A DNA stretch of 21,525 nt. Source: Polaromonas sp. (GTDB lineage: Bacteria > Pseudomonadota > Gammaproteobacteria > Burkholderiales > Burkholderiaceae). Location of the stretch: positions 1-21,525 of the forward strand of contig PNMH01000067.1 of the NCBI GenBank assembly GCA_013823505.1. Reading direction: 5' to 3'. The notes under the pieces are model-generated. The model saw only the letters and a program-made list of their open reading frames with translations. It did no database searches and was not told where the DNA came from. Every line of letters begins with the position of its first letter. Positions within the stretch are counted from its first letter, which is position 1. Below, one piece after another: positions 15,618-21,525 of this stretch. Position numbers and translations under genes: made by a program.

Positions 15618-15708
15618 GTTCCATTTCCCGGGTTGTCTGTTGTTTGTTGCCGCCGACCAGCGGCCGGCACTGTCCTCCCCACCCCCTCCCCCAACATTCC
15701 ACACAGGC

Positions 15709-16848
15709 ATGTCCGAGAACCTTGTCACACCCCCGGTTCACATCCTGCATCTGGAAGATTCGCGGGTGGACCACGCGTTGGTGAAATTCGCCTTGCAGCG
15801 CAGCAAGTTGAACAGCGAGGTGGCGCTGGTCGACACGCTGGAGGACCTTCAGCGCGAGCTGCTCACTGGGCGTTACGACGTGGTGCTGGCCGACTACCAC
15901 CTGCCCGGCTTCACCGGCATGGACGCCTGGGACCTGGTGCGGGGGATGCAGATCGAGATCCCGTTTGTCATCCTTTCGGGCGCCATCGGCGAGACGGCGG
16001 CGGTGGATGCGATGCACCGCGGCGTGAGCGACTACTTGCTCAAGGACAGCATGCACCGCCTCTCGCACGTGATCGAGCGTGCGATCGAGGTCTCGCAGAC
16101 GCGGCGCGAGCGAGCGCGCGCCGCCGAAGAACTGGCCGAATCGCGCCAGCGCCTGGCCGAGCTGGCCGAGCACCTGCAGACCAGCATCGAACAGGAGCGC
16201 GCCAACATCGCACGCGAGATCCACGACGACATTGGTGGTGCACTCGCCGCGGTGAAGCTCGACCTGGCCTGGGTGGGCCGCCGCGAAACCGACCCCGACG
16301 TGCTCCAACACGTGAGCACCGCCATGGAGATGCTGCAGCACGCCCTGGGCGCGAGCCAGCGCATCATGATGAATTTGCGTCCGCCCATCCTCGACCAAGG
16401 CTTGGTGGCCGCGGTGCAGTGGCTGGCTGGCGGCTTCGAGCGGCGCAGCGGCCTGCGGGTGACCATCCGCCGGTCGGCCGACCAGATCGACGTGCCGATG
16501 GACGTGCAACTGGTGGCTTACCGCACGGCGCAGGAAGCCCTGACCAACATCGCCAAGCACACCAAGGCCACGGCGGTCGACATCGACCTGAGCGATGGCG
16601 AGGGCGTGTTGACGCTGGAAGTCACCGACAACGGCCAGGGCATGAGCCCGGATGCGCTGCGCAAGGCCGAGTCCTTCGGGCTGCTGGGCCTGCGCGAGCG
16701 CGCCGCCAAGGTGGACGGCTGGCTCGACGTGAGCACCTCACCGCGGGGTACCTCGGTCATTCTGTCCGTGCCCCTGACCCCACTCAAGAACCCTGACAAC
16801 GCGGCCAACGCCGCAGAGGAAGCCCATGATCAAGGTGATTTTGTGTGA
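15709..16848 (+). CDS. Soluble receiver-HisKA_3 histidine kinase
   Basis: The protein is 379 aa. Residues 11-125 form a receiver (HLEDS at 14-18, phospho-Asp 62 in VLADYHLPGF, Lys 112). A coiled coil follows (about 130-165), then a NarX-type HisKA_3 dimerisation domain (REIHDDIGGALAAVKLDL, phospho-His 172) and a HATPase domain (AQEALTNIAKHTKA, DNGQGM, FGLLGLRERA). There are no membrane segments and no PAS or GAF domain. The kinase is cytoplasmic and is probably controlled by phosphorylation of its own receiver by another kinase. The ATG at 15709 is chosen because VHILHLEDS follows within ten residues; the frame upstream is unlike protein. The last 23 bases overlap the start of the LuxR-type regulator, its obvious partner. 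It is divergent from the cheZ-like gene. Confidence 0.92.
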   Translation: MSENLVTPPVHILHLEDSRVDHALVKFALQRSKLNSEVALVDTLEDLQRELLTGRYDVVLADYHLPGFTGMDAWDLVRGMQIEIPFVILSGAIGETAAVDAMHRGVSDYLLKDSMHRLSHVIERAIEVSQTRRERARAAEELAESRQRLAELAEHLQTSIEQERANIAREIHDDIGGALAAVKLDLAWVGRRETDPDVLQHVSTAMEMLQHALGASQRIMMNLRPPILDQGLVAAVQWLAGGFERRSGLRVTIRRSADQIDVPMDVQLVAYRTAQEALTNIAKHTKATAVDIDLSDGEGVLTLEVTDNGQGMSPDALRKAESFGLLGLRERAAKVDGWLDVSTSPRGTSVILSVPLTPLKNPDNAANAAEEAHDQGDFV

Positions 16849-17455
16849 CGACCACGCGGTGGTGAGACGCGGGATTCGCGACACCATCTCGGAGGCCACC
16901 GACATCCAGGTGGTGGGCGAAGCAGGGAGCTACCCCGAACTGCGTGAAGCCATGCGCAAGACCGAGTGCGACGTGCTCGTGCTCGACCTCAACATGCCGG
17001 GGCGCGGCGGGTTGGAAGTGCTGGCTGCTTTGAAGGAAGAGGGCTCCACCGTGAAGACGCTGGTGGTCTCCATGTACCCGGAAGACCAGTACGCCATCCG
17101 CTGCCTGCGCGCCGGGGCGCGTGGCTATCTCAACAAGGCCGGTGAGCCGGCCGAGCTGGTGGCCGCCATCCGAACCGTCATGCAGGGGCGCAAGTACGTC
17201 ACGGCCGATGTGGCGCAGATGCTGGTGGACAACCTGCACGCGCCCGAGAGCGAGGAGCTGCATGCCAGCCTCTCCGAGCGCGAGCTGCAGACCCTGCAGA
17301 AGATCGCCTCGGGCAAGAAGCTCTCGGACATCGCCGAAGAGCTCATGCTCAGCCCCAAGACGGTCAGCGTCTACCGCGCCCGTGTGCTGGAAAAACTGCA
17401 CCTGGCGAACAACGCGGAGCTCACGGTCTACGCGATTCGCAACGGGATCGTGTGA
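16826..17455 (+). CDS. NarL/LuxR-family response regulator
   Basis: The protein is 209 aa. The receiver domain (1-120) has Asp 8-Asp 9 in LCDDHAVVRRG, phospho-Asp 54 in VLDLNMPGRGG and Lys in LNKAGEP. A C-terminal LuxR-type helix-turn-helix (about 147-207, LSERELQTLQKIASGKKLSD then IAEELMLSPKTVSVYRARVL) binds DNA. GAGGAAG lies just before the ATG. The gene overlaps the kinase gene by 23 bases in another frame, so the two are translationally linked and form a two-component pair. Close relatives in other bacteria include UvrY/GacA-like and NarL-like regulators; targets cannot be read from the sequence. Confidence 0.95.
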   Translation: MIKVILCDDHAVVRRGIRDTISEATDIQVVGEAGSYPELREAMRKTECDVLVLDLNMPGRGGLEVLAALKEEGSTVKTLVVSMYPEDQYAIRCLRAGARGYLNKAGEPAELVAAIRTVMQGRKYVTADVAQMLVDNLHAPESEELHASLSERELQTLQKIASGKKLSDIAEELMLSPKTVSVYRARVLEKLHLANNAELTVYAIRNGIV

Positions 17456-17481
17456 ACACCTTCCTGCGCCGCTGACGCGGC

Positions 17482-17531
17482 TTCCCCTCCTTTCTGGCGC
17501 CTTCGGCTGACAGGGGGTGGGGCGAGGGGAA
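17482..17531 (+). terminator. Long imperfect hairpin after the response regulator gene
   Basis: TTCCCCTC (17482-17489) pairs with GAGGGGAA (17524-17531), and the enclosed sequence contains a smaller GCC-TTC-GGC hairpin. It lies 26 bases past the regulator stop. There is no U tract. It may be a terminator or a copy of a dispersed intergenic repeat. The rest of the 124-base gap shows no gene. Confidence 0.4.
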
Positions 17532-17579
17532 CGCTGCCAGCAACGCCGCGTCCATTCAGCACCTGCGGATAATGGTCCG

Positions 17580-19163
17580 ATGTCCGCTCCATCCACCTCC
17601 ATCTGGAGCCCCCTGCGCCAACCCGCCTTCCGCGGCCTGTGGATTTGCGGCGCCATCTTCTTCATTGGCGCCGGCATGCAGACCATGGCGGCGGCCTGGC
17701 TCATGGTCGAGCTCACCGGCTCTTCGTTCCTCGCCGCGCTCGTGCAGACGGCGGTGTTCCTGCCCATGTTCTTGCTGGCCTTGCCGGCCGGTGTGCTGGC
17801 CGACACCACCGACCGCCGCCGCCTGATCTCGGGGGCGCTCATGGCCCAGGTGGCTGCGTGCACGCTGCTGGCCGGGCTGGTGCTGGCCGGCTGGGGTGGG
17901 CCGGGCTCGGTGCTCTTTCTGGTGTTTGTGTGCGGCTGCTGTACGGCGGTGCTCACCCCGGCCTGGAACTCGTCGGTGGTCGACCCGGTGCCGCGCGAGG
18001 AGTGGCCGCAGGCCATCACCGCCATCGGCATTGCCTACAACGCGGCGCGTGCCATCGGCCCCACGTTGGCCGGCCTGCTGTTCGCGCGCCTGGGTGCGGG
18101 CTGGGTGTTTGTGGTCACGGTGTTCACCACGCTGGTGATGTGGGAGTCGATCCGGCGCTGGCCGCCGCGCGCGCACCCGCCGTCGAGCCTGCCGCCTGAA
18201 CGCCTGTGGGGCGGCACGCTGAGCGGTCTGCGCTTTGCCTGGCACTCGCGAATCATCCTGGCGCAGCTGGTGCGGGTCATGGCGTTCAGCGCGGCCGGCT
18301 CGGCGCTGTGGGCGCTGTTGCCGGTGATCGCGCAGCGCCAGCTGGGCACCGGCGCTGAAGGCTTTGGTCTTCTCATGGGTTGCCTGGGCACAGGTGCGGT
18401 GTGCTCGGGCCTGGTCATTGGCCGGCTGCGTGCGCGTTTTGCGCTGGACGCCATCGTGTCGGTGAGCTGTGCGGTATTTGCCGTGGTCATGTTGCTCGCC
18501 GCGTGGGTGCGCGTGCCCTGGGTGGTTTACATCGCCATGGCGTTTGGCGGTGCCGCCTGGATGGCCACCATGTCGACCTTCAACACCGCCACGCAGGCCA
18601 GCGCGCCGCCCTGGGTGCGCTCGCGCGCCGTGGCGCTGCACATCGTCTCTGCGCTGGGGGCATTCGCCATCGGCTCGGCCTTCTGGGGCGCGGTGTCCGA
18701 CATTGCCGGCCTCACCGCCGCGCTGGTGGCCGCGGGCGTGGTGATGGCCGCGGGCCTGCTGTTGGTGCGGCCGTTTCCGCTGCGCATGGGCGCGCTGCAC
18801 GAGGTGACGCAAGGCACACCGTGGGACGAACTCTTTGTGGTGGACGAACCCAGCCCGTCAGCCGGCCCGGTGGCGGTGGAGGTGGGCTACCGCATCCGTC
18901 CCGGCGTGGATCAGGCGTTTCTGGACACCATCAGCCGCATGAAGGACCCGCGCCGGCGTGACGGCGCGAGCTTCTGGCGTGTCTACCGCGACCTGGGCGA
19001 ACCATCGCGCTATGTGGAGCGCTTCATCGTCGCCTCCTGGGCCGACTACCTGCACCAGCGCGCCCGCGCCACCGTGGCTGACCGCGAGCTGGAAACCGAT
19101 ATCCGTGCGTTTCTGGCCGATGGCGAGAGCGCGACCATGTCCCACTACATCGCGGAGCGTTGA
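17580..19163 (+). CDS. MFS transporter (enterobactin exporter EntS-like / transmembrane secretion effector type)
   Basis: The protein is 527 aa. It begins IWSPLRQPAFRGLWICGAIF and contains about ten to twelve hydrophobic helices up to residue ~405, including LPAGVLADTTDRRRLI, the conserved loop of major facilitator proteins after helix two. The arrangement matches the MFS_3 group, which includes EntS-like exporters. Unusually for a general MFS protein, about 95 residues follow the last helix (VEVGYRIRPGVDQAFLDTIS through FWRVYRDL to SHYIAER). They look like a small cytoplasmic ferredoxin-like, antibiotic-monooxygenase-type domain, which occurs in a subset of this group. Substrate is unknown; efflux is inferred from the family. 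The ATG at 17580 is preferred over 17517 because family members start just before the first helix. The lipoprotein gene starts 4 bases after the stop. Confidence 0.88.
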   Translation: MSAPSTSIWSPLRQPAFRGLWICGAIFFIGAGMQTMAAAWLMVELTGSSFLAALVQTAVFLPMFLLALPAGVLADTTDRRRLISGALMAQVAACTLLAGLVLAGWGGPGSVLFLVFVCGCCTAVLTPAWNSSVVDPVPREEWPQAITAIGIAYNAARAIGPTLAGLLFARLGAGWVFVVTVFTTLVMWESIRRWPPRAHPPSSLPPERLWGGTLSGLRFAWHSRIILAQLVRVMAFSAAGSALWALLPVIAQRQLGTGAEGFGLLMGCLGTGAVCSGLVIGRLRARFALDAIVSVSCAVFAVVMLLAAWVRVPWVVYIAMAFGGAAWMATMSTFNTATQASAPPWVRSRAVALHIVSALGAFAIGSAFWGAVSDIAGLTAALVAAGVVMAAGLLLVRPFPLRMGALHEVTQGTPWDELFVVDEPSPSAGPVAVEVGYRIRPGVDQAFLDTISRMKDPRRRDGASFWRVYRDLGEPSRYVERFIVASWADYLHQRARATVADRELETDIRAFLADGESATMSHYIAER

Positions 19164-19167
19164 TCTC

Positions 19168-19602
19168 ATGAAACACAGAAGCATCCTGACGTCCATGTTG
19201 CTGGCACTGGCCCTCATCCTGTCTGGTTGCAGCAAAGCCGATCCGCAGGCTCAACTGGAAGCCGCCGTGCAAAAGCTGCAGGACAGCCTGGAGGCCAAGG
19301 ACACCAGCGCGGTGATCGACCAGCTCGATGCCAGCTTCCAGGCCCAGGACGGCCTGGACCGCGAGTGGGCGCGCAAGACCATGACGCTCATGTTCTTGCG
19401 CTACGCCAGCGTCAAGGTGATCGCCGTCACGCGCAAGAGCAGCATCGACCCCACCGCCGCGCAGTCGGGCCTGACGCAGGCGCAGGTGCTGGTCACCGGC
19501 GCGCAGGGTTTGATTCCTGAACGCGCCGCGCCTTACGACGTGCGCCTGGAATGGCGGCGCGTGTCGGACGAGTGGAAGCTGACCCGCATCACCTGGGAAT
19601 GA
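19168..19602 (+). CDS. Small lipoprotein of unknown function
   Basis: The protein is 144 aa. A lipoprotein signal peptide is clear: MKHR, then a hydrophobic stretch, then the lipobox LSGC with Cys 21 as the lipidation site. The mature protein starts SKADPQAQLEAAVQKLQDSL and seems to be an alpha+beta domain of about 120 residues. Its pattern (helix, VIDQLDASF, REWARKTMTLMFLRY, then VRLEWRRVSDEWKLTRITWE) resembles small NTF2-like folds, though this is only an impression. It lies 4 bases after the MFS gene and 7 bases before the TauE/SafE gene, so all three are probably one transcript. The third residue of the mature protein is not Asp at +2, so outer-membrane sorting is likely. Confidence 0.85.
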   Translation: MKHRSILTSMLLALALILSGCSKADPQAQLEAAVQKLQDSLEAKDTSAVIDQLDASFQAQDGLDREWARKTMTLMFLRYASVKVIAVTRKSSIDPTAAQSGLTQAQVLVTGAQGLIPERAAPYDVRLEWRRVSDEWKLTRITWE

Positions 19603-19609
19603 CCACCCC

Positions 19610-20356
19610 ATGACGCCCGAACTGGGGTTGCTGGTGGTGGGTGCGGCCGTGGCTGGTTTTGTGCAGGGGCTCTCGGGCTTTGCCTTCAGCATGGTGGCCA
19701 TGTCGTTCTGGATCTGGGGCATCGACCCGCGCGTGGCCGCGGTGCTGGCAGTGTTCGGCTCGCTCACCGGGCAGCTCATTGCGGTGTTCACCACGAGGCG
19801 CGGTTTTCGCTGGCCGGCGCTCTGGCCGTTTCTGGCCGGGGGTGCAGTGGGTGTGCCCATCGGCGTGGCGGTGCTGCCGCACCTCAACGCCGATCTGTTC
19901 AAGCTGATCCTGGGCAGCGTGCTGGTGGTTTGGTGCCCGGCCATGCTGCTGACGACCCAGCTGCCGCGCATCACGCGCGGTGGGCGCCTGGCCGACGGCG
20001 TGGCTGGCGCGGCCGGTGGTTTCATGGGCGGTATCGGGGGCTTCACCGGCGTGGTGCCCACGCTGTGGTGCACGTTGCGCGGCATGGAGAAAGAGCGTCA
20101 GCGCGCCATCGTGCAGAACTTCAACCTCGCAGCCCTCTCATTCACCATGCTCGGCTACGTGTCCACCGGTGCGGTCACGCGCGACATTTGGCCCCTGCTG
20201 CCGGTGGTGGCAGTGGCGCTGCTGGTGCCGGTGCTGCTCGGTGCCCGGCTCTATGTGGGCTTGAGCGAGGCGGCGTTTCGTAAACTGGTGCTCTCGCTGC
20301 TGGCTCTCTCGGGCGTGGCCATGCTGGTGGCGGCGGTGCCCCGCTTGCTGGGCTAA
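19610..20356 (+). CDS. TauE/SafE-family membrane permease
   Basis: The protein is 248 aa with about seven or eight hydrophobic segments. It starts LGLLVVGAAVAGFVQGLSGFAFSMVAM and later has GGFMGGIGGFTGVVPTLWC; the two glycine-rich halves are the internal repeat typical of the TauE/SafE family (DUF81), whose members export or take up sulfite, sulfoacetate and other small organic anions. Length is normal. The true substrate cannot be told from sequence. It is the third gene of the MFS-lipoprotein-permease run, and its stop codon overlaps that of the convergent fliR by 4 bases (20353-20356), leaving no room for a terminator between them. Confidence 0.9.
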   Translation: MTPELGLLVVGAAVAGFVQGLSGFAFSMVAMSFWIWGIDPRVAAVLAVFGSLTGQLIAVFTTRRGFRWPALWPFLAGGAVGVPIGVAVLPHLNADLFKLILGSVLVVWCPAMLLTTQLPRITRGGRLADGVAGAAGGFMGGIGGFTGVVPTLWCTLRGMEKERQRAIVQNFNLAALSFTMLGYVSTGAVTRDIWPLLPVVAVALLVPVLLGARLYVGLSEAAFRKLVLSLLALSGVAMLVAAVPRLLG

Positions 20357-21120
20357 CCCCCCGTGAAGATCTCGGTCGCCAGCTTCATGAGCGCCAGCAC
20401 CGGTTTGTCCAGCATGGGCAGCGTGAAGGCAATGCCCACCAGGCCGGCGGACAGCGTGAGCGGAAAGCCGATTGCAAACGCATTCATCTGCGGCGCGATG
20501 CGCGAGACGAAGCCCAGCACGATGTTCACGAACATCAGCATGCCGATCATGGGCAGCGCGATCCACAGGCCGTAGCGGAACACCACGGCGCCGAGCTCGT
20601 GCAGCTGCATGCGGTTGATGGAATCGAGTGCGCCGCCGCCCACGGGGAAGGTGTTGAAGCTGGCGATCACCGCCTGCAAAAGCATGAGGTGGCCACCCAT
20701 CACCACGAACAGCAGCATGGTGGTGTTGCCGAAGAAGCGGCCCACGGTGCTGGACTGTGCGTTGGTCGAGGGATCGAAGAAGCCGGCGAAGTTCAGGCCC
20801 ATCTGCAGCCCGATGATTTCGCCGGCCAACTCCACCGACGAGAACACGATGCGCACCGCCAGACCGATGGCGATGCCTACCACCACCTGTTGCATGACCA
20901 CCGAGAACGCCTGCGGGTCGGTGAGCGCGATCATGGGCTGGTCGGCCAGGCCGGCCTGCGCGCACACCGCCACGATGAAGGCCAGCGCCACGCGCGTGCG
21001 CAGCGGCACCGAGCGCGAGGAAAAAATGGGTGCGCTGGAGAAGACCGCGAGGATGCGCAGGAAGGGCCAGAACACCGGGGAGACCAGCGCCATCACCTGC
21101 GCTTCGGTGAACGTGGGCAT
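20353..21120 (-). CDS. fliR: Flagellar type III export gate protein FliR
   Basis: FliR, with FliP and FliQ, forms the helical export gate at the base of the flagellum. This 255-aa protein has the usual six hydrophobic stretches, the early PVFWPFLRILAVFSSAPIFSSR, the central GLQMGLNFAGFFDPSTNAQSSTVGRF and the late KPVLALMKLATEIFTGG. Length is normal (about 260 aa). It follows fliQ after 13 bases in the same direction. The stop overlaps that of the convergent TauE/SafE gene. Confidence 0.96.
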   Translation of the reverse strand: MPTFTEAQVMALVSPVFWPFLRILAVFSSAPIFSSRSVPLRTRVALAFIVAVCAQAGLADQPMIALTDPQAFSVVMQQVVVGIAIGLAVRIVFSSVELAGEIIGLQMGLNFAGFFDPSTNAQSSTVGRFFGNTTMLLFVVMGGHLMLLQAVIASFNTFPVGGGALDSINRMQLHELGAVVFRYGLWIALPMIGMLMFVNIVLGFVSRIAPQMNAFAIGFPLTLSAGLVGIAFTLPMLDKPVLALMKLATEIFTGG

Positions 21121-21133
21121 GTCCGGTGCGCGA

Positions 21134-21403
21134 TCAGATGGCGTAGTTGGGGATGGAGAGGATCGTGCTGCGGATGAACTCGACCATCGTCGTCATCATC
21201 CACGGCCCGGCGATGGCGAACACCGCGATGGCCGCGATCAGCTTGGGCACGAACGCCAGCGTGGCTTCGTGGATCTGCGTGATGGCCTGGAACAGGCTCA
21301 CCACCAGACCCACCGCGAGCACCGTGGCCAGCACGGGCGCAGCCACCATGAGCAGCATGAACAGCGCGTTCTGCGCCATCGTGAGAGCGGCTTGCGGATC
21401 CAT
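21134..21403 (-). CDS. fliQ: Flagellar type III export gate protein FliQ
   Basis: This 89-aa protein has two hydrophobic helices (about 14-40 and 51-75) joined by the conserved LFQAITQIHEATLAFVPK, the signature of FliQ, several copies of which pack against FliP and FliR in the export gate. Length is that of the family. AGG lies a few bases before the ATG. It starts 8 bases after the fliP stop in the usual fliP-fliQ-fliR order. Confidence 0.97.
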   Translation of the reverse strand: MDPQAALTMAQNALFMLLMVAAPVLATVLAVGLVVSLFQAITQIHEATLAFVPKLIAAIAVFAIAGPWMMTTMVEFIRSTILSIPNYAI

Positions 21404-21411
21404 GTTCTTAC

Positions 21412-21525
21412 CTATTGAGCAAAGCTGGCTGCGAGAGAGCCGATGAGGAGGTTCCAGCCGTCAGCGAGAACGAAGAGCATGAGCTTGAACGGCAGCGCCA
21501 CCAGCACCGGCGACAGCATCATCAT
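21412..21525 (-). CDS. fliP: Flagellar export gate protein FliP, C-terminal fragment (5' end outside window)
   Basis: The minus strand from the window edge to the TAG at 21412 encodes 37 residues: [19 protein letters not shown] followed by [18 protein letters not shown]. This is the conserved last helix and tail of FliP. The rest of the gene lies beyond the window. With fliQ and fliR it forms the end of a flagellar export operon. Confidence 0.95.
   Translation of the reverse strand: MMMLSPVLVALPFKLMLFVLADGWNLLIGSLAASFAQ

Noticed and set aside
15034..16560. Minus-strand open frame of 508 codons spanning the cheZ-like gene and the receiver kinase
   Set aside because: Most of it is antisense to the plus-strand kinase, and the rest is out of frame with the cheZ-like gene.

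Overview
The window is GC-rich DNA from a motile betaproteobacterium. The gene set, codon use, an intergenic repeat of a kind I associate with Comamonadaceae, and protein tails such as the MCP hairpin variants suggest Comamonadaceae, possibly a Hydrogenophaga-like genome. That placement is inferred from recognition, not from a search. No tRNA, rRNA or CRISPR was seen.

Layout, left to right. (1) 1-2731: the 3' end of a chemoreceptor gene with a C-terminal CheR-docking peptide (+), a decayed histidine-kinase gene (-) with a heptamer tandem repeat at its internal break, and an intact Aer-like PAS chemoreceptor (-) behind a sigma-28-like promoter. (2) 2830-6122: a leucine-rich-repeat-like protein of unknown role (-), a YihY/BrkB-family membrane protein (-), and a 229-aa unknown protein (+) with a very good sigma-28 promoter and an 8-bp hairpin in its leader. 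(3) 6159-6891: a chemoreceptor gene destroyed by an internal deletion. The junction holds what looks like the first ~65 bp of an IS30-type element. (4) 15617 down to 6969, all on the minus strand: a chemotaxis block in the order cheZ-like, cheY, cheA, cheR, cheD, cheB, a periplasmic molybdopterin-fold protein, and a tripartite hybrid histidine kinase. cheA carries a one-base frameshift at a C-AAA-AAG run. cheW is absent from its usual place after cheA. (5) 15709-17455 (+): a soluble receiver-HisKA_3 kinase overlapping a LuxR-type response regulator. (6) 17580-20356 (+): an MFS exporter, a lipoprotein and a TauE/SafE permease in a tight run. (7) 20353-21525 (-): fliR, fliQ and the 3' end of fliP, the tail of a flagellar export operon.

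How it fits together: receptors signal through CheA to CheY, which acts on the flagellar motor. CheR, CheB and CheD adapt the receptors, and the CheZ-like protein probably removes phosphate from CheY. Four sigma-28-type promoters (before aer, the 229-aa gene, cheY and cheZ) place these genes in the late flagellar class. Two broken signalling genes and an IS scar show that this neighbourhood of receptor and kinase paralogues is being remodelled.

The most interesting points are the cheA frameshift site, the uncharacterised sigma-28-driven 229-aa protein, the LRR-like protein among motility genes, the shared C-terminal GS(I/V)DLF peptide of CheD and the CheZ-like protein, and the periplasmic protein translationally coupled to the hybrid kinase. 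I did not find a wholly new multi-gene system.
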